Assembly: GCF_023278085.1 (NCBI RefSeq) | Contig: NZ_CP066265.1 | Span: forward strand, 372,001-436,000 | Source: Pseudomonas syringae | Lineage (GTDB): Bacteria > Pseudomonadota > Gammaproteobacteria > Pseudomonadales > Pseudomonadaceae | Length of the DNA: 64,000 nt | Direction of reading: 5' to 3' | Shown here: in pieces, positions 37,900-47,084 of the stretch | Layout: every line of letters starts with the position of its first letter | Position numbering within the stretch: position 1 is the stretch's first letter | Program-made: the position numbers and the translations under genes | Notes under the pieces: generated by a model | Told to the model about the DNA's origin: nothing | Seen by the model: only the letters and a program-made list of their open reading frames with translations | Database searches by the model: none

Positions 37900-38768
37900 T
37901 GTCAGCCTCGCCGGAACAAGCGCTGGCTCTGCGCAAGGGCGGATTCTTCAGGCTGCGGCTGCGCCCGACCGCTGCGGTGGCGCTGGCTCCGGCGATGGCG
38001 GTATTGCTGGCCTTCTGGCTGCTGCCGCTGACCCACCTGATTGTGCTCGGTGCGAAAAGCATTGATGGCAACGACAGCGGTTACTGGCAGGTGTTGAGCA
38101 GTGCTCAGTACCTGGGCAGTCTGGCGCAGACTTGTGTGCTGGCGCTGGTGGTGACGCTGGCGGCGTTGCTGGTGGGTGGCATCAGCGGCGTGTTTCTGGC
38201 CCGCAATCACTTTTTCGGACGCTCTGCGCTGGTGGCGTTGCTGACCTTTCCACTGGCGTTTCCCGGCGTGGTGGTCGGCTTTCTGGTGATTCTGCTGGCC
38301 GGTCGCCAAGGGATCTTCGCCGCGCTCGGTCTGCAACTGGCCGGTGAGCGCTGGGTGTTTGCCTACTCGCTCACCGGGCTGTTCATCGGCTATCTGTACT
38401 TTTCGATACCACGGGTGATCCTCACCGTGATGGCGGCCTGCGAGAGTCTGGACCGCAGCCTTGAAGAGGCCGCTCATTCACTGGGTGCCGGTCATTGGCG
38501 CGTGGTGTGTGATGTGATCGTTCCGGGCCTGACTCCGGCGCTGGTGTCCTGCGGTGCGATCTGCTTCGCCACCTCGATGGGTGCCTTCGGCACGGCGTTC
38601 ACGCTGGGCACACGTCTGAACGTCACCCCTGTGGCGATCTACAACGTGTTCACCAATTACGCCAACTTCACCGTGGCCGCCGCGCTGTCGGTCATCCTCG
38701 GCCTGGTGACCTGGGCGGTGCTGTTGCTGGCCCGCCGCATGGTCGGGAAATCGGGAGTCGCCCTGTGA
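37899..38768 (+). CDS. ABC transporter permease 1
   Basis: Inner-membrane subunit, 289 aa, six predicted spans. The cytoplasmic coupling motif is LEEAAHSLGAGHWRVVCDVIVPGLTPAL. Its start overlaps the stop of the binding-protein gene by one base (TAATG), and its end overlaps the next permease by four. It forms a heterodimeric channel with permease 2. Confidence 0.9.
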   Translation: MSASPEQALALRKGGFFRLRLRPTAAVALAPAMAVLLAFWLLPLTHLIVLGAKSIDGNDSGYWQVLSSAQYLGSLAQTCVLALVVTLAALLVGGISGVFLARNHFFGRSALVALLTFPLAFPGVVVGFLVILLAGRQGIFAALGLQLAGERWVFAYSLTGLFIGYLYFSIPRVILTVMAACESLDRSLEEAAHSLGAGHWRVVCDVIVPGLTPALVSCGAICFATSMGAFGTAFTLGTRLNVTPVAIYNVFTNYANFTVAAALSVILGLVTWAVLLLARRMVGKSGVAL

Positions 38769-39559
38769 AACGCTCTCCATTGTTCGCTGCACAACTGGCG
38801 TTCACGCTGTTGGTCTGCGCGTTCATGCTGGTTCCGGTGGTGTTGTCGCTGCTGGCCGGTCTGACCCGCAATTATTTTCTCGGCCTGTCGAGCGGCTTGA
38901 CCTTCGACTGGCTGGTGCAGGTCTGGCAGGCCTATTCGCCGACGGTCTGGCTGTCGCTGCAACTGGCTGTCGCCTGTGCGATCTGCGTCTGCGTGGTCGG
39001 TGTTCCGGCGGCGTATGCGCTGGTGCGTATGAACAATCGCTTCAGTCGGGCCTTTGAAGAACTGATGGTGCTGCCGGTCGCCATGCCCGGTCTGGCCAGC
39101 GCGTTGGCGTTGCTACTGACCTACGGCCAGTTCGGCAGCTTTCGCAGCAGTTGGCTGTTCATTCTGGTGGGTCATGTGCTGTTCACGTTGCCGTTTCTGG
39201 TGCGACCGGTGATGGCGGTGATGCAGCGTCAGCAATTGCCGGTGCTCGAGGAGGCCGCCGCCAGTCTGGGCGCCGGGCCGATCAAGCGTTTCTTCAGCGT
39301 GGTGGTGCCCAATTGCCGGGCCGGGATTCTGGCCGGTGTGCTGATGGTCGTGACCCTGTCACTGGGTGAATTCAACCTGACCTGGATGCTGCACACACCG
39401 ATGACCAAGACCCTGCCGGTCGGCCTGGCCGACAGTTACGCCTCGGCCCGGCTCGAAGTCGCCAGCGCCTACACCCTTCTTTTTCTGTTGCTGATTGTGC
39501 CGCTGCTGATTGCGTTGCAGGCCATCAGTGCGCGTCTTGCCCGTGGAGAGAGCCGATGA
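38765..39559 (+). CDS. ABC transporter permease 2
   Basis: Inner-membrane subunit, 264 aa, with six predicted spans and the coupling loop LEEAAASLGAGPIKRFFSVVVPNCRAGI. It uses a GTG start that overlaps permease 1's TGA (GTGA), so it relies on coupled translation. The next gene begins inside its stop (ATGA). Confidence 0.9.
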   Translation: MKRSPLFAAQLAFTLLVCAFMLVPVVLSLLAGLTRNYFLGLSSGLTFDWLVQVWQAYSPTVWLSLQLAVACAICVCVVGVPAAYALVRMNNRFSRAFEELMVLPVAMPGLASALALLLTYGQFGSFRSSWLFILVGHVLFTLPFLVRPVMAVMQRQQLPVLEEAAASLGAGPIKRFFSVVVPNCRAGILAGVLMVVTLSLGEFNLTWMLHTPMTKTLPVGLADSYASARLEVASAYTLLFLLLIVPLLIALQAISARLARGESR

Positions 39560-40587
39560 GCGGAACCACCATTCGCCTGAAAGGCTGCCGCAAGGCATTT
39601 GCCGACGGCACCGTTGCTGTACAGGATCTGCACCTGACCATCGAGCCCGGCGAAACGCTGGCGATTCTCGGCCCGTCGGGTTGCGGCAAAACCACCACCC
39701 TGCGGCTGATTGCCGGGCTTGAGCGTCCGGACGTGGGTCAGGTGTTGTTCGATGATCAGGACGTCACGCGTCTGCCTATCGAAAAGCGCGATGTCGGCAT
39801 GGTGTTTCAGAATTACGCACTGTTCCCGAATCTCGATGTGGCCGGCAACATTGTCTACGGCCTGAAGATTCGTGGCCTGTCGGCGGCCGAGCGCAACAAG
39901 CGTTGCGACGAATTGCTGGAGCTGGTCGGCCTGACCGGGCACGGCAATCGCCGTGTCAACGAGCTGTCTGGCGGCCAGCGGCAACGGGTCGCGCTGGCTC
40001 GCGCTCTGGCGCCGCGGCCTCGGGTGCTGTTGCTCGACGAGCCGTTGGCCGCGCTGGATGCACAGCTGCGCGAGCGCTTGCGCAGCGAACTGGATCAACT
40101 GCTGCGTGGGCTCGGCATCACCTCGGTGTTCGTCACTCACGATCAGGGTGAGGCGATGGCCTTGGGCGACCGGATTCTGGTCATGGAAAAAGGCTGCGTG
40201 TCGCAGCTGGCAACGCCACGGGAAATCTATCAACAGCCGGCCAATGCTTTTGTCGCCGGTTTTGTCGGCAATCTGAATGCGTTCAGCGTACTTGCGCGCA
40301 CGTCATCGGGGCTCAAGGTGAGCGGCGGCGAGCTGCCGTGGAGCGGTGCCGATATGCCGGGCACTGTCTATTGCCGTCCCGAGCACCTGCGCTTGATGCC
40401 TGGCAGCGGACATCTTCAGGGGCGTCTGGTCGGGCAGTTCTTTCAGGGCGCGCAAAGTCGTTTGCTGGTGGATGTCGGCGGTCCGCAGCCATTGCTGGTG
40501 GACAGCACCGACAACGTGATTTATGCCGCCAACGCAGCCATCGCCCTGAGCGTCGAACCGCAAGTGCTGTTCACCCTGCATTCGTAA
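39556..40587 (+). CDS. ABC transporter ATPase
   Basis: A 343-aa CUT1/PotA-like ATPase with Walker A GPSGCGKTT, Q-loop MVFQNYALFPNLDVAGNI, signature LSGGQRQRVALARAL, Walker B VLLLDEPLAALD, H-loop VFVTHDQGEAMALGDRI, and a C-terminal TOBE_2 domain (~240-343, TVYCRPEHLRLM). It energises the two preceding permeases and overlaps permease 2 by ATGA. Twenty-five bp separate it from gpdQ. Confidence 0.92.
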   Translation: MSGTTIRLKGCRKAFADGTVAVQDLHLTIEPGETLAILGPSGCGKTTTLRLIAGLERPDVGQVLFDDQDVTRLPIEKRDVGMVFQNYALFPNLDVAGNIVYGLKIRGLSAAERNKRCDELLELVGLTGHGNRRVNELSGGQRQRVALARALAPRPRVLLLDEPLAALDAQLRERLRSELDQLLRGLGITSVFVTHDQGEAMALGDRILVMEKGCVSQLATPREIYQQPANAFVAGFVGNLNAFSVLARTSSGLKVSGGELPWSGADMPGTVYCRPEHLRLMPGSGHLQGRLVGQFFQGAQSRLLVDVGGPQPLLVDSTDNVIYAANAAIALSVEPQVLFTLHS

Positions 40588-40612
40588 ACCGTTTTTCCAG
40601 CGAGAGATTATT

Positions 40613-41446
40613 TTGAATCGTCCGTTTCTTATTGCCCAGATCAGCGACCTGCACCTCAAAGCCGACGGGCGCCTGACTTATGGCGTGGTCGATACGCTTG
40701 GCGCGCTGCGTCGCGCTGTTGCGCACATCAATGCCAGCAAGCAGCGCCCCGACATCGTGGTGATCAGTGGTGACCTGGTGGACTTCGGTCGTGAGGATGA
40801 ATACGCGGTGCTCAAGCCTGAGCTGGAGCGCTTGCACATGCCTTACTATCTGGTGCCCGGCAATCACGATGACCGTGAGCACTTGCTGGCAGCGTTTGCC
40901 GATCAGGTGTACCTGCCGCTGTCAGCCAATGCGCCGCTGGACTGGGTGGTGGAGAAATACCCGGTTCGTTTGATCGGCATGGATACGACCATTCCCGGCG
41001 AACATGGTGGGCAGCTGGATTACTGTCAGCTGGACTGGTTACATGCCCAACTGTCGCGTCGCCCCTATGTGCCCACCGTGATCATCCTGCACCATCCGCC
41101 GTTCATGACCGGCATCGGCCACATGGACCGTGCACCTTTCGGCAATGCGTCAGCGCTGGAACGTGTGATTGCCCAGCACCCGCAAGTAGAGCGTTTACTG
41201 TGCGGGCATTTGCATCGACCGATGCAGCGGCGTTTTGGTGGCAGCGTGGCGAGCATCTGCCCTGGCACCTCGCACCAGATCGTCCTCGACCTCGATGAGG
41301 AGGCTCCGGCGCATTTCAATCTTGAACCGGCAGGCTACGTACTGCACCGTTGGCATTCCGAGCAAGGTCTGGTGAGCCATAACGCAGTGTTCGGCGACTT
41401 TGAAGGGCCGTACCCGTTTTATGATGAGGCTGGGTTGATCGATTGA
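40613..41446 (+). CDS. GpdQ-like glycerophosphodiesterase (calcineurin-type)
   Basis: Binuclear metallophosphoesterase, 277 aa. All metal-ligand motifs are present: DLH (QISDLHLK), GDLVD, GNHDD, HHPP and GHLHRP. The overall pattern (YGVVDTLGALRRAVAHINA, PYYLVPGNHDDREHLL, PGTSHQIV) resembles Enterobacter GpdQ, which splits glycerophosphodiesters; a cAMP phosphodiesterase is a less likely alternative. It uses a TTG start with GAGAG seven nt upstream. It is the last gene of the transporter operon, so import and hydrolysis are coupled. Confidence 0.82.
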   Translation: MNRPFLIAQISDLHLKADGRLTYGVVDTLGALRRAVAHINASKQRPDIVVISGDLVDFGREDEYAVLKPELERLHMPYYLVPGNHDDREHLLAAFADQVYLPLSANAPLDWVVEKYPVRLIGMDTTIPGEHGGQLDYCQLDWLHAQLSRRPYVPTVIILHHPPFMTGIGHMDRAPFGNASALERVIAQHPQVERLLCGHLHRPMQRRFGGSVASICPGTSHQIVLDLDEEAPAHFNLEPAGYVLHRWHSEQGLVSHNAVFGDFEGPYPFYDEAGLID

Positions 41447-41451
41447 TGGTT

Positions 41452-41744
41452 TATCGCTCCCACGCTCTGCGTGGTAGCGCTGTTCCGGAGGCTCTGCGTC
41501 CTCTTCTGAAGATGACGCAGAGCGTCACGAACTGCATGCCCACGCGGAGCGCGGGCACGATAGTGATCAATGCTACTCAATCAGGCGCCGATGAGCGTTC
41601 CTATCGCTCCCACGCTCTGCGTGGTAGCGCTGTTCCGGACGCTCTGCGTCCTGTTCTGAAGATGACGCGGAGCGTCACGAACTGCATGCCCACGCGGAGC
41701 GCGGGCACGATAGTGATCAATGCTACTCGATCAGGCGCCGATGA
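41452..41744. repeat. Two 150-bp tandem copies of palindromic repeat, reaching into phoX
   Basis: Unit one starts at 41452 and unit two at 41602 (TATCGCTCCCACGCTCTGCG). Differences are few (for example A/G at GACGCAGAGCG). Each unit ends with TCAGGCGCCGATGA, which in copy two is the real 3' end of phoX (stop at 41731-41733) and in copy one (41581-41594) a duplicate of it. Confidence 0.9.
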
Positions 41745-43650
41745 TGCCGCCATCTTCGCGGGTGATGACCATCACTGACGAGCGTGGCTTGCCGTTGGGC
41801 AGGTGCTCTGGGAAGGTGGATCCGCCGTTTTCGCCAGGGTGCTGGATGCCGATGAACATCGTTTTGTAGTCAGGCGCAAAGCTGATACCGGTGATTTCGC
41901 AACCGACCGGGCCGACCAGGAAGCGACGAATCTCGCCGCTGGCAGGGTCTGCGCAGAGCATCTGATTATTGCCCATCCCGGCAAAGTCGCCCTTGTTGCT
42001 GGAGTCGCCATCGGTCTGAATCCACAGGCGACCTGCCTGATCGAAACTCAGGCCGTCCGGGCTGTTGAACATGTTCTGTGGGTTGATGTTGCTCGACCCG
42101 GCCTGCGGCGTACCCGCATGCACGGTCGGGTTGCCTGCGACCACAAACAGGTCCCAGTCGAACGCCATCGCCGAAGGATTGCTGCCTTCTTCACTCCAGC
42201 GCAGGATCTGCCCGTACTGATTCTTGGCGCGGGGATTCGGTCCGCCAACCGGCTGACCTTCATCGCCGCGCTTGATGTTGTTGGTCAGGGTGCAATACAC
42301 CTGGCCGTCCTTGGGGCTGACCACGATCCATTCCGGGCGGTCCATGCGCGTGGCCTTGACGACACTGGCCGCCAGACGGGCATGAATCAACACTTCTGCC
42401 TGATTATTGAAACCGGCTGCGGCATCGAGGCCATTTTTGCCGTGAGTCAGCTCGACCCATTGGCCTTTGCCTTTTGGATGATCCGGATTACTGTCGCCCG
42501 CGTCGAATTGAGCGACATACAAAGTGCCGTGGTCCAGCAGGTTGCGATTGGCTTTCGGGTTCTGGTGATCGATCTTGTCGCGGCTGATGAACTTGTAGAT
42601 GAACTCGCCACGCTCGTCGTCGCCCATGTACACCACGGCACGGCCGCCCTTGGTTTGCGTGAACGCAGCGTTCTCATGCTTGAAGCGTCCGAGCGCCGTG
42701 CGCTTGACCGGCGTCGATTCGGGATCGAAGGGGTCAATCTCGACCACCCAGCCGTGACGGTTCACTTCGTTAGGATTTTTTGCAACGTCGAAGCGCGGGT
42801 CGTGCGGGTGCCAGTTGATCTCTTTGCTCGCGGCCACAACGCCGTAGCGCTTCATGCCCGCGTCGAACTTCTGCTCCGGGTTGCTGCTGCCGAAGCAATC
42901 AGTGAAGTTCTCTTCACAGGTCAGGTAAGTGCCCCACGGCGTCTGGCCGCTGGAGCAATTCTGGAACGTTCCCAGCGCGCGGGTGCCGCTCTTGTCGGCG
43001 TCGGTCTTGAGCCAGTCGTGACCGGCTGCCGGGCCACTCAGGCTGATCGGCGTGTTGCCGTGCACGCGACGGTTATAGCGCGAGCCCTGAACGAACTGCC
43101 ATTTGCCGTCTTTCTGCTGAACTTCGATCACTGACACGCCTTCTGCGGCCAGTGCCTTCTGCACGTCTTCGGCCGACTGCGGCTCCTTGCCGTGATCGAA
43201 GAGGTAGCGGTAGTTAGTGTACTCGTTGTTGATCGCCATCAGCGCGCGGTCTTTGTGACCCGGCATCGGAAACAGGCACATGCCGTCGTTGTTGTCGCCG
43301 AACTGCACTTCCTGAGCCTTGGCGGTGCCTTTGCCGCTCGGGTCGAACGCCGGGCCGCCTGCTTGCAATGGCTGGCCCCAACTGATCAGCACGGAGGATG
43401 TGTAGCCTTTCGGCAGGCTGATGCTGTCGGCGGTTGCCGTCGGGATGCTGTCGAAACCCAGCAGGGCTCCGGACGCTGCGCTGACGCTGTTGGCCAGCAC
43501 CGAGCGGCTCAACAGGTTACCGCCAAGGAACATCGCTGCACCGCACAAAGCGCCCGCGCTGATGAAACCACGACGCGTCAGGCCGACCCTGTTTGCGCCG
43601 ACCAGGTTTTCCAGATCGGTGGTTTGATTTTCTTCTAATAGTTTCATCAT
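41731..43650 (-). CDS. phoX: PhoX-family alkaline phosphatase
   Basis: Exported Ca/Fe-dependent phosphatase, 639 aa. The Tat signal has twin arginines at 26-27 (LTRRGFISAGALCGAAMFLGG). PhoX-domain landmarks: GDNNDGMCLFPM, ALMAINNEYTNYRYLF, WGTYLTCEENFTDCFG, RHGWVVEIDPFDPES, and GRFKHENAAF with the metal-binding Glu/His. It releases phosphate from organic esters in the periplasm. A heptamer repeat resembling a Pho box lies 42 bp upstream, predicting PhoB control. Two adjacent ATGs (43650, 43647) both fit AGGGAG. Confidence 0.93.
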   Translation of the reverse strand: MMKLLEENQTTDLENLVGANRVGLTRRGFISAGALCGAAMFLGGNLLSRSVLANSVSAASGALLGFDSIPTATADSISLPKGYTSSVLISWGQPLQAGGPAFDPSGKGTAKAQEVQFGDNNDGMCLFPMPGHKDRALMAINNEYTNYRYLFDHGKEPQSAEDVQKALAAEGVSVIEVQQKDGKWQFVQGSRYNRRVHGNTPISLSGPAAGHDWLKTDADKSGTRALGTFQNCSSGQTPWGTYLTCEENFTDCFGSSNPEQKFDAGMKRYGVVAASKEINWHPHDPRFDVAKNPNEVNRHGWVVEIDPFDPESTPVKRTALGRFKHENAAFTQTKGGRAVVYMGDDERGEFIYKFISRDKIDHQNPKANRNLLDHGTLYVAQFDAGDSNPDHPKGKGQWVELTHGKNGLDAAAGFNNQAEVLIHARLAASVVKATRMDRPEWIVVSPKDGQVYCTLTNNIKRGDEGQPVGGPNPRAKNQYGQILRWSEEGSNPSAMAFDWDLFVVAGNPTVHAGTPQAGSSNINPQNMFNSPDGLSFDQAGRLWIQTDGDSSNKGDFAGMGNNQMLCADPASGEIRRFLVGPVGCEITGISFAPDYKTMFIGIQHPGENGGSTFPEHLPNGKPRSSVMVITREDGGIIGA

Positions 43651-43691
43651 CACGGCTCCCTCTAATATGGCAGCCACCTTAGTGCGCGCAT

Positions 43692-43720
43692 ATGACGGAA
43701 TTGTGTCGCGGTCATGACTT
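43692..43720 (-). promoter_or_regulatory. Pho-box-like site upstream of phoX
   Basis: Minus strand shows three heptamers at exact 11-bp spacing: AAGTCAT-N4-GCGACAC-N4-CCGTCAT. The outer two match the PhoB heptamer CTGTCAT at 5/7 and 6/7, the central one only 3/7. Confidence 0.5.
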
Positions 43721-43728
43721 CCCGGCGC

Positions 43729-44502
43729 TTACGACGGTATCCCCAGCAGCACGAACGAAGCCGCGAATCTCGCCTGCACCGTGACGCCGGTTTGCAACTG
43801 CTGTGCATGCAACTGCTGAGGCGTCGCCAGGGCGCATAGCGTCTGGCCGCTCGGGAGGGTGATGCGCACTTCGCTGGGGCCGTCTTCGGCGTCGATCACG
43901 CTGTCGATCTGTCCGGTCAGGCAATTGTTTCCATTTGTTTCTTTGGCGCCTTTAGCACTTTGCGCGTGCAGTTCCAGCCAGCCCGCCTTGATCAGTGCCA
44001 CGGCGTCGGTGCCGATTTCCAGACCTAAATGCAGCGTGCTGTCGTGGGTCACCTGCGCGTCGATGAACACCTCATCGGCCAGTTGCAGGCGCACCTGATC
44101 GTGATGCCCCTGACGAGTGATACTGACGATGCGCCCCAGCAACTGGTTGCGCGCGCTGGTGCGCAGGGTCAGGCGATTGAGCAGGTCAAGATCGCTGCTG
44201 TCTTCGGCGGCTTCCAGTATCTGCGCCTGCAATGTCTGCACGCGCTGATAAAGCCGCAGCACTCGTTCGCCCTCGACCGACAACTTCGCGCCGCCCCCGC
44301 CACGTCCACCGACGCTACGCTCCACCAGCGGCTTTTGCGCCAGATTGTTCAGCTCATCAATAGCGTCCCACGCGGCCTTGTAACTCAACCCTGCGCTCTT
44401 CGCGGCACGGGTGATCGAGCCCTGCTCGGCAATGTGCTGCAAAAGCGCAATACGTTGCGGGCGACGGACCATGTGTTGCGTGAGTAACGGAGGCAGGGAC
44501 AT
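43729..44502 (-). CDS. ModE-type molybdate-responsive regulator
   Basis: A 257-aa protein. The N-terminal ModE HTH (RIALLQHIAEQGSITRAAKSAGLSYKAAWDAIDELN, then VERSVGGRGGGGAKLSVEGERVL) is followed by two Mop/TOBE molybdate-binding domains (SARNQLLGRIVSITRQGHHDQVRLQL; LTGQIDSVIDAEDGPSEVRITLPSGQ). It should bind oxyanion and DNA, but modABC is not nearby. The start at 44502 (MSLPPLLTQHM) was taken because upstream codons run into the repeat array. phoX follows at 78 bp. Confidence 0.9.
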   Translation of the reverse strand: MSLPPLLTQHMVRRPQRIALLQHIAEQGSITRAAKSAGLSYKAAWDAIDELNNLAQKPLVERSVGGRGGGGAKLSVEGERVLRLYQRVQTLQAQILEAAEDSSDLDLLNRLTLRTSARNQLLGRIVSITRQGHHDQVRLQLADEVFIDAQVTHDSTLHLGLEIGTDAVALIKAGWLELHAQSAKGAKETNGNNCLTGQIDSVIDAEDGPSEVRITLPSGQTLCALATPQQLHAQQLQTGVTVQARFAASFVLLGIPS

Positions 44503-44554
44503 GGTGATCCGGGAATGACTGGTCAGGGGAGGGCAGTATGATCGCTCACGGGGC

Positions 44555-45115
44555 TTGCGTCGAAAACCGGACGCGGAGCGTTGGAGTGATGAACGTATTG
44601 GGATGACTATCGTGCCAATGCTCTGCGTTGGCACGCCTTTCGTGACGCTCTGCGTCACAATTCTGCGCCGCACCGTACGCTCAAGATCGGACGCGGAGCG
44701 TCCAGGGCTGCGCTACCACGCGGAGCGTGGGAGCGATGAGAAAGGCATTACCACGTTGGAGCGCTCAGCGTTATGACTATCGTGCCAATGCTCCGCGTTG
44801 GCATGCCTTTCGTGACGCTCTGCGTCACAATTCTGCGCCGCACCGCATGCTCAAGATCGGACGCGGAGCGTCCAGGGCTGCGCTACCACGCGGAGCGTGG
44901 GAGCGATGAGAAAGGCATTACCACGCTGGAGCGCTCAGCGTTATGACTATCGTGCCAATGCTCTGCGTTGGCACGCCTTTCGTGACGCTCTGCGTCACAA
45001 TTCTGCGCCGCACCGCATGCTCAAGATCGGACGCGGAGCGTCCAGGGCTGCGCTACCACGCGGAGCGTGGGAGCGATGAGAAAGGCATTACCACTGGAGC
45101 GTGGGAACAATATTA
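44555..45115. repeat. Tandem array of palindromic repeat, 170-bp period
   Basis: The landmark TCAAGATCGGACGCGGAGCG starts at 44681, 44851 and 45021, exactly 170 bp apart; copies differ at a few positions, often as T/C changes (GCTCCGCG/GCTCTGCG). A degenerate first copy precedes at 44565. Palindromes include CCACGC-GGA-GCGTGG and GTGACGC-TCT-GCGTCAC. Two 60-codon open frames inside are translations of the repeat, not genes. Confidence 0.9.
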
Positions 45116-45135
45116 AACTGGACGCGCAGGGGCCG

Positions 45136-45870
45136 TTAGTCACCCGGCTTTGGCGTTCGCGCCAGGCAGTACACGTCTACCTGCCGCGCACCGGCGCTGT
45201 TCAATAAGCGCGCGATGACGTCTGCGGTCGAGCCGGTGGTCAGTACGTCGTCGACCAGCGCCAGGTGTTTGCCCTGCACCCATTCAGGATCCATCAGGGT
45301 AAACGCACCGCGCAGGTTGCGTTTGCGGGCCTTGGCGTCGAGGCCCTGTTGCGCGGTTGTCTCGCGGCTGCGCAGCAGATGCTGTTCATCAACAGGCAAT
45401 TGCAGTTGTTTGCCCAGCCACCCGGCCAGCATCGCGGCCTGGTTGTAACCGCGCTGGCGCAGGCGTTTGTTGGCCAGCGGCACCGGTACAAGATAATCGG
45501 GACGCGGTTGGCCTTCATCAAAGCGATGCTGGATGAAGTGCCCGCACAATTCTGCGAGCAATCGGCCCATTGGCCATTTGCCGTGGTGTTTGAAGCGGGT
45601 AATCAGGCTGTCGACCGGGAAGTCGTACAGCCATGGGGCGGTCACCTGAGCGAAACCCGGTGATCGTTTACCGCATTGCACGCACTCAAGGCCGGCGACA
45701 GGCATTGGCAGCGCGCAGCGGTCGCACTGCTCGCGCAGCCAAGGTAACTCGGCTTCGCACGGCACGCAGATGGGCGTGGGCACCTCGCTGCGTTCATCGC
45801 ATAACAAACAGGTCTGTTTGTTTTTTAACCAGATGTAAACCTCGTGGTCGTGGTTGGGTTGACAGCGCAT
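45136..45870 (-). CDS. comF: ComF family phosphoribosyltransferase-like protein
   Basis: A 244-aa protein. An N-terminal four-pair cysteine zinc finger ([20 protein letters not shown]) precedes a PRTase domain with [19 protein letters not shown], the PRPP-binding loop. In naturally transformable bacteria ComF helps DNA uptake or processing; in Pseudomonas its role is unclear. It is divergent from bioB across 90 bp, the usual Pseudomonas arrangement. GGAAGAG precedes the ATG. Confidence 0.92.
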   Translation of the reverse strand: MRCQPNHDHEVYIWLKNKQTCLLCDERSEVPTPICVPCEAELPWLREQCDRCALPMPVAGLECVQCGKRSPGFAQVTAPWLYDFPVDSLITRFKHHGKWPMGRLLAELCGHFIQHRFDEGQPRPDYLVPVPLANKRLRQRGYNQAAMLAGWLGKQLQLPVDEQHLLRSRETTAQQGLDAKARKRNLRGAFTLMDPEWVQGKHLALVDDVLTTGSTADVIARLLNSAGARQVDVYCLARTPKPGD

Positions 45871-45960
45871 GGCTCTTCCTTAAATATGCCCGACATCCGT
45901 GTAGCGCCTGTGGTCTTTCCCGCCCTCGCGCATTGCCCAGAAACACCAAGGAGCCGCCCG

Positions 45961-47019
45961 ATGAGCGCCAGCACCACCGCCACTTTGCGTCACGACTGGA
46001 CTTTAGCCGAGGTCAGGGCGCTGTTCGTACAGCCATTCAATGACCTGCTGTTTCAGGCGCAAACGGTGCATCGCGCTCACTTCGACGCCAACCGCGTTCA
46101 GGTCTCCACGCTGTTGTCGATCAAGACGGGCGCCTGCCCGGAAGACTGCAAGTACTGCCCGCAGTCCGGTCACTACAACACCGGCCTTGAAAAAGAAAAG
46201 CTGCTGGAAGTGCAAAAGGTCCTTGAAGAAGCGGCACGCGCCAAGGCCATCGGTTCGACCCGCTTCTGCATGGGCGCGGCCTGGAAGCATCCGTCTGCCA
46301 AGGACATGCCTTACGTGCTGGAGATGGTCAAAGGCGTGAAAGCCATGGGTCTGGAAACCTGCATGACGCTGGGGCGCCTCGATCAGGAGCAGACCGAAGC
46401 GCTGGCCACTGCCGGGCTGGATTACTACAACCATAACCTGGACACCTCGCCGGAGTTCTACGGCAGCATCATCACCACCCGCACCTACAGCGAGCGTCTG
46501 CAAACCCTCGCTTATGTGCGCGATTCCGGAATGAAGATCTGCTCCGGCGGCATTCTGGGCATGGGCGAGTCGCTTGACGACCGCGCCGGGCTGCTGATCC
46601 AGCTGGCGAATCTGCCGGAGCACCCGGAGTCGGTGCCGATCAACATGCTGGTCAAGGTGGCGGGTACGCCGCTGGAAAACGCCGAAGACGTCGACCCGTT
46701 CGACTTCATCCGCATGTTGGCCGTGGCACGCATCATGATGCCCGAATCCCATGTGCGGCTGTCTGCCGGGCGCGAAGCGATGAACGAGCAAATGCAGGCA
46801 CTGGCGTTCTTTGCCGGGGCCAACTCGATTTTCTACGGTGACAAGCTGCTGACCACCGCCAACCCGCAGGCCGACAAAGACATGCTGCTGTTCTCGCGTC
46901 TGGGTATCAAGCCGGAAGCGGGCGAAGGCCACGCCGACGAAGTGCACCAGGCCGCCATCGAGCAGGCGCTGGTCGAGCAGCAAAGCAGCGCGATGTTCTA
47001 CGACGCCGCTTCTGCCTGA
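45961..47019 (+). CDS. bioB: Biotin synthase
   Basis: Radical-SAM enzyme inserting sulfur into dethiobiotin, 352 aa. The [4Fe-4S] motif is Cys59-x3-Cys63-x2-Cys66 ([14 protein letters not shown]). The second cluster's ligands appear in [16 protein letters not shown] and the later HVRLSAGR arginine. Start 45961 ([13 protein letters not shown]) follows AGGAG. It heads the five-gene bioBFHCD cluster. Confidence 0.97.
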   Translation: MSASTTATLRHDWTLAEVRALFVQPFNDLLFQAQTVHRAHFDANRVQVSTLLSIKTGACPEDCKYCPQSGHYNTGLEKEKLLEVQKVLEEAARAKAIGSTRFCMGAAWKHPSAKDMPYVLEMVKGVKAMGLETCMTLGRLDQEQTEALATAGLDYYNHNLDTSPEFYGSIITTRTYSERLQTLAYVRDSGMKICSGGILGMGESLDDRAGLLIQLANLPEHPESVPINMLVKVAGTPLENAEDVDPFDFIRMLAVARIMMPESHVRLSAGREAMNEQMQALAFFAGANSIFYGDKLLTTANPQADKDMLLFSRLGIKPEAGEGHADEVHQAAIEQALVEQQSSAMFYDAASA

Positions 47020-47084
47020 TCCTCTTGAGCGGGCCGGTTGTCAGCGGCCCGCTTTGAATCGCTATCTCCCGCACCGGGGCCCGC

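Noticed and set aside
44555..45115. CRISPR-like regular repeats
   Set aside because: Units are 170 bp, nearly identical along their length with no unique spacers, and no cas genes are present.
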